This document shows positions 6,561 to 8,172 of a stretch of 8,172 nucleotides of DNA, in pieces; within the stretch, counting starts at the first letter, position 1; every line of letters starts with the position of its first letter. The DNA is taken from assembly GCA_023411795.1 (NCBI GenBank), contig JAEYOK010000051.1, positions 1 to 8,172 of the forward strand, in the 5' to 3' direction. The notes beneath the pieces are model-generated. The model did no database searches. It saw only the letters and a program-made list of their open reading frames with translations, and had not been told where the DNA came from. The stretch is from Bacillota bacterium. Lineage in GTDB: Bacteria > Bacillota > Clostridia > DSM-8532. A program made the position numbers and the translations under genes.

Positions 6561-6565
6561 CAATT

Positions 6566-6819
6566 AGTCATAGTATAGCGCGTTGTATGCTTTTTCAGTT
6601 GCATATTTATTATCTTGCCTTATGATTTAGCTATTTGCTTTTTTGCAAATCCTCTTTCTCCTATCCCCTGTAAAGGACCCGCAGCGCTGTGGATAGTTAT
6701 CCATAATGCTGCATGCATTTCAACTAGTGAATTGGTATTATCTTCTAGGTCCCCTATCCCCAACAGTTATTAATGGATATCCCTCCCCTATTAGGCGTAT
6801 TTCGCTGAAAATTGGAATA
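6566..6819. other. Non-coding stretch between the BlaI promoter and repeat cluster 3
   Basis: No gene is supported. It contains a small hairpin, ATTTGC / GCAAAT (6633-6650), and a head-to-head pair TGTGGATAG-TTATCCATA (6688-6705), each half one mismatch from the DnaA box TTATCCACA. TTCGCT (6801-6806) and AGCGAA (6819-6824) form an inverted repeat that leads into the first 35-bp unit. Open frames crossing into the repeats arise from the repeats themselves. Confidence 0.45.
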
Positions 6820-6988
6820 GCGAACTTCCCATTATTTTCATCAGCGGCTTCGACGCGAACTTCGCATTATGTTTATCAGCGGGTACGACGTGAACTTCCG
6901 ATTATGTTTAACCCAAGCGGTCAACCAAACTTCGCATTATGTTTATCAGCGGCTACGACACGAACTTCGCATTATCCATATCATCAAG
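6820..6988. repeat. 35-bp tandem repeat array, cluster 3 (five units)
   Basis: Units start at 6820, 6855, 6890, 6925 and 6960, an exact 35-bp period; the last is partial. The common unit opens with GCGAACTTCGCATTATG and continues with TTTATCAGCGG, then a C/G-T-A/T-C-G-A-C end. Units 1 and 3 are variants: unit 1 has CCCATTATTTTC and unit 3 has CCGATTATG then AACCCAAGCGG. There are no unique spacers, which excludes CRISPR. The period is not divisible by three, so the same peptide pieces appear in all three frames and the open frames here are artefacts. The array lies between divergent or tail-facing gene ends, 30 bp from the stop of the 124-residue gene. Confidence 0.9.
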
Positions 6989-7020
6989 CCACAGGATAGT
7001 AGCGATACCCTTCGGTATTG

Positions 7021-7395
7021 TCAATATATATGCGCTGGTATCCTCTCAAGTTTTATATCCTTGCACCATATTTCAAGATATAAAGGAAACATATTTATTT
7101 TGCATATCCATAAATGATTATCTCCATCACCCATTTTGTTAATCTTTACATCTTGCATAAAATACGGTATCTGAGGCTGTGTCATATCCTTTACCGGCAT
7201 ATCTTTTGCATATTCTTTAACATGATCAAACACTGTTTTATAGCAGCCTGTAAAACTGAAACAAACGCGGCCTCCTTCTAAATCATCATAAACAACTCGT
7301 ACTTCATCTGCAAAATGATTACATTCCATCTCTTTCACTGACATGTCCCAGTAATCATACTCGTCAATTATTTTTTGCATTTCACTAACTGTCAT
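7021..7395 (-). CDS. Small protein of unknown function, possibly immunity-like
   Basis: A 124-residue soluble, acidic protein with no signal peptide or membrane segment. It opens with MTVSEMQKIIDEYDYWDMSVKEMECNHF (1-28) and has a strand-rich middle (DEVRVVYDD, GRVCFSFTGCY), a PQIPYFMQDVKI segment (about 74-85) and a strand-rich C-terminus (NHLWICKINMFPLYLEIWCKDIKLERI). This layout (helix, 'YWD', alternating strands) is like the orphan immunity-type proteins found near polymorphic toxins in Bacillota, but I cannot assign a family. AGGAGG (7410-7405 region) sits 8 bases before the ATG. A reading frame ending in SPDGHISLD stops with TAG (7410-7408) overlapping that ribosome site, suggesting the end of an earlier, now lost, upstream gene. 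Confidence 0.75.
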   Translation of the reverse strand: MTVSEMQKIIDEYDYWDMSVKEMECNHFADEVRVVYDDLEGGRVCFSFTGCYKTVFDHVKEYAKDMPVKDMTQPQIPYFMQDVKINKMGDGDNHLWICKINMFPLYLEIWCKDIKLERIPAHIY

Positions 7396-7490
7396 CTGTT
7401 CGTCCTCCTAATCAAGCGAAATGTGTCCATCAGGACTTTTAGGGCTTACAATGCATCAGGAGTTTTTGTTACGGATCTTGGTTGTCATAG

Positions 7491-8111
7491 TTAATTGCTG
7501 TGAACTTCAAAACAGAAAAATCCAAAAGCAATTTCATCCTCGCCTAATTCCATTTCTGTTTTTGCTATATTAAACAGAATCGGAAGAAGTTCGTTTAAGT
7601 ATGTCTTATAGGATAAAAGATGCTCTTTGAATCTTTCGGTGTCATTCATTCTACAATATAAGATGCTGGCCATTCTTTTCTCTTCTTCAGACATTTTATC
7701 GTAATCTTTTCCGATATTTTCAGAATAATGATTCCTAAGTTCAATTTCTGAAAAGTCGTCCCTGCATTCCAAGTAAAACATGAAGTCATCAAATTCTATT
7801 TGCCTATCCAATCTAAAGTTTACATAGAACGGATTAAGTCTAATATATTTCGTTGTGTCTTTGGCCTCAATAATTTTTGTAATTAGATAAACCAAGTCAC
7901 TAACAGTCGGATAATATCGGTTTTGCCCGCTATTATACACTGTATTATTGTAGACTATTTCATTAATTGCACCCTGTTTTTTTAATATCATATAAACCAC
8001 CCAGTAGCAACCGTATAGGCTCTTTTTACGGTCGATATTTCATAAATGATCTGCAAGTGCATTATGGAACTTTAACTCAGATTGCATTTCGTCTTTATTC
8101 ATTAGAAACAT
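7491..8111 (-). pseudogene. 206-codon gene of unknown function broken by one in-frame TGA
   Basis: An AAGGAG (8125-8120) sits 8 bases before an ATG at 8111. The frame reads MFLMNKDEMQSELKFHNALADHL, meets TGA (8042-8040), then continues without a break (NIDRKKSLYGCYWVVYMILK...) to TAA at 7491. Restoring that one codon gives a 206-residue soluble, helix-rich, acidic protein with segments YYPTVSDLVYLITKIIE, RLNPFYVNFRLDRQIEFDDF, SEEEKRMASILYCRMNDTERF and a last helix ending in EIAFGFFCFEVHSN. Restart at GTG 8000 or ATG 7991, with a weak GGGTGG before it, could still make about 167-169 residues. TGA is used as a stop by the regulator gene here, so recoding is unlikely; a nonsense mutation is the simplest reading. 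Function is unknown; its context resembles the 124-residue neighbour. Confidence 0.7.
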
Positions 8112-8123
8112 AATACCTACTCC

Positions 8124-8172
8124 TTAGTAGGGTAAGTGATCTAACGGCATACTGTCGTGTTTGGTTGAACTT
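8124..8172 (-). CDS. Possible 3' end of a gene running in from the right edge
   Basis: On the minus strand a frame open to the window edge reads SSTKHDSMPLDHLPY and stops at TAA (8126-8124). That stop overlaps the AAGGAG of the next gene, a spacing typical of coupled genes. Only 15 codons are visible, so this may be chance. Confidence 0.3.
   Translation of the reverse strand, partial: SSTKHDSMPLDHLPY

Noticed and set aside
6820..6988. CRISPR array
   Set aside because: Repeats are directly adjacent with no variable spacers, units vary among themselves, and no cas gene is present.
7003..7020. Hairpin CGATACC-CTTC-GGTATTG as terminator of the 124-residue gene
   Set aside because: The stem is present, but no T run follows on the minus strand and it touches the stop codon.
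6706..7142. Three overlapping + strand open frames (97, 82 and 67 codons) across repeat cluster 3
   Set aside because: They result from the stop-poor 35-bp repeat read in all three frames; the same peptide pieces recur in different frames, there are no ribosome sites, and the last two run antisense into the 124-residue gene.
8154..8172. Start of a fourth 35-bp repeat array at the right edge (GTCGTG...TTGAACTT)
   Set aside because: Only a few bases agree with the unit and the sequence is better explained as the possible 3' end of an incoming reading frame.

Overview
The window looks like the chromosome of a low-to-moderate-GC Gram-positive bacterium, most likely a member of the Clostridia. 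The support is strong AGGAGG-type ribosome sites, a BlaI/BlaR1-type regulator-protease pair, a WYL-domain regulator, a Gram-positive signal peptide, and a decayed relaxase tail of the type carried by clostridial conjugative elements. I cannot name a genus. No rRNA, tRNA or CRISPR array is visible.

Layout, left to right. (1) 1-268 is non-coding. It holds a short array of a 35-bp repeat (72-129) and a large dyad (201-244) in front of a YafY-like HTH/WYL regulator (269-1180). (2) A perfect hairpin at 1171-1200 separates the regulator from a co-directional three-gene cluster: an SDR oxidoreductase (1251-2051), an NTF2/SnoaL-like small protein (2079-2420) and a Dabb-family protein (2450-2737), closed by a terminator at 2752-2790. 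This resembles a small redox or detoxification operon controlled by the adjacent regulator. (3) 2791-3462 has no recognisable gene but carries a second 35-bp repeat array (2850-2945). (4) A secreted protein of unknown function (3463-4068) is followed by a hairpin-rich block (4073-4220) and by the last ~50 codons of a relaxase gene on the minus strand (4239-4400), the scar of a mobile element. (5) On the minus strand, a BlaI-like repressor (6131-6490) and an M56/BlaR1-like membrane metalloprotease (4524-6119) form an operon with a near-consensus promoter buried in a perfect dyad operator. The protease lacks the usual penicillin-binding sensor and ends instead in an extracellular domain with a FliF/YscJ-like pattern. 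(6) 6500-7020 is non-coding and contains the longest array of the 35-bp repeat (6820-6988, five units). (7) The right end has two minus-strand genes of unknown function: a 124-residue protein (7021-7395) and a 206-codon gene broken by one in-frame TGA (7491-8111). Each is preceded by a short reading frame whose stop codon overlaps the ribosome site, as in linked toxin/immunity gene strings, though this is only an inference.

The most unusual elements are the 35-bp tandem repeat family, found only between genes, and the BlaR1-like protease with an atypical sensor domain. I did not find a complete new defence or mobile system.
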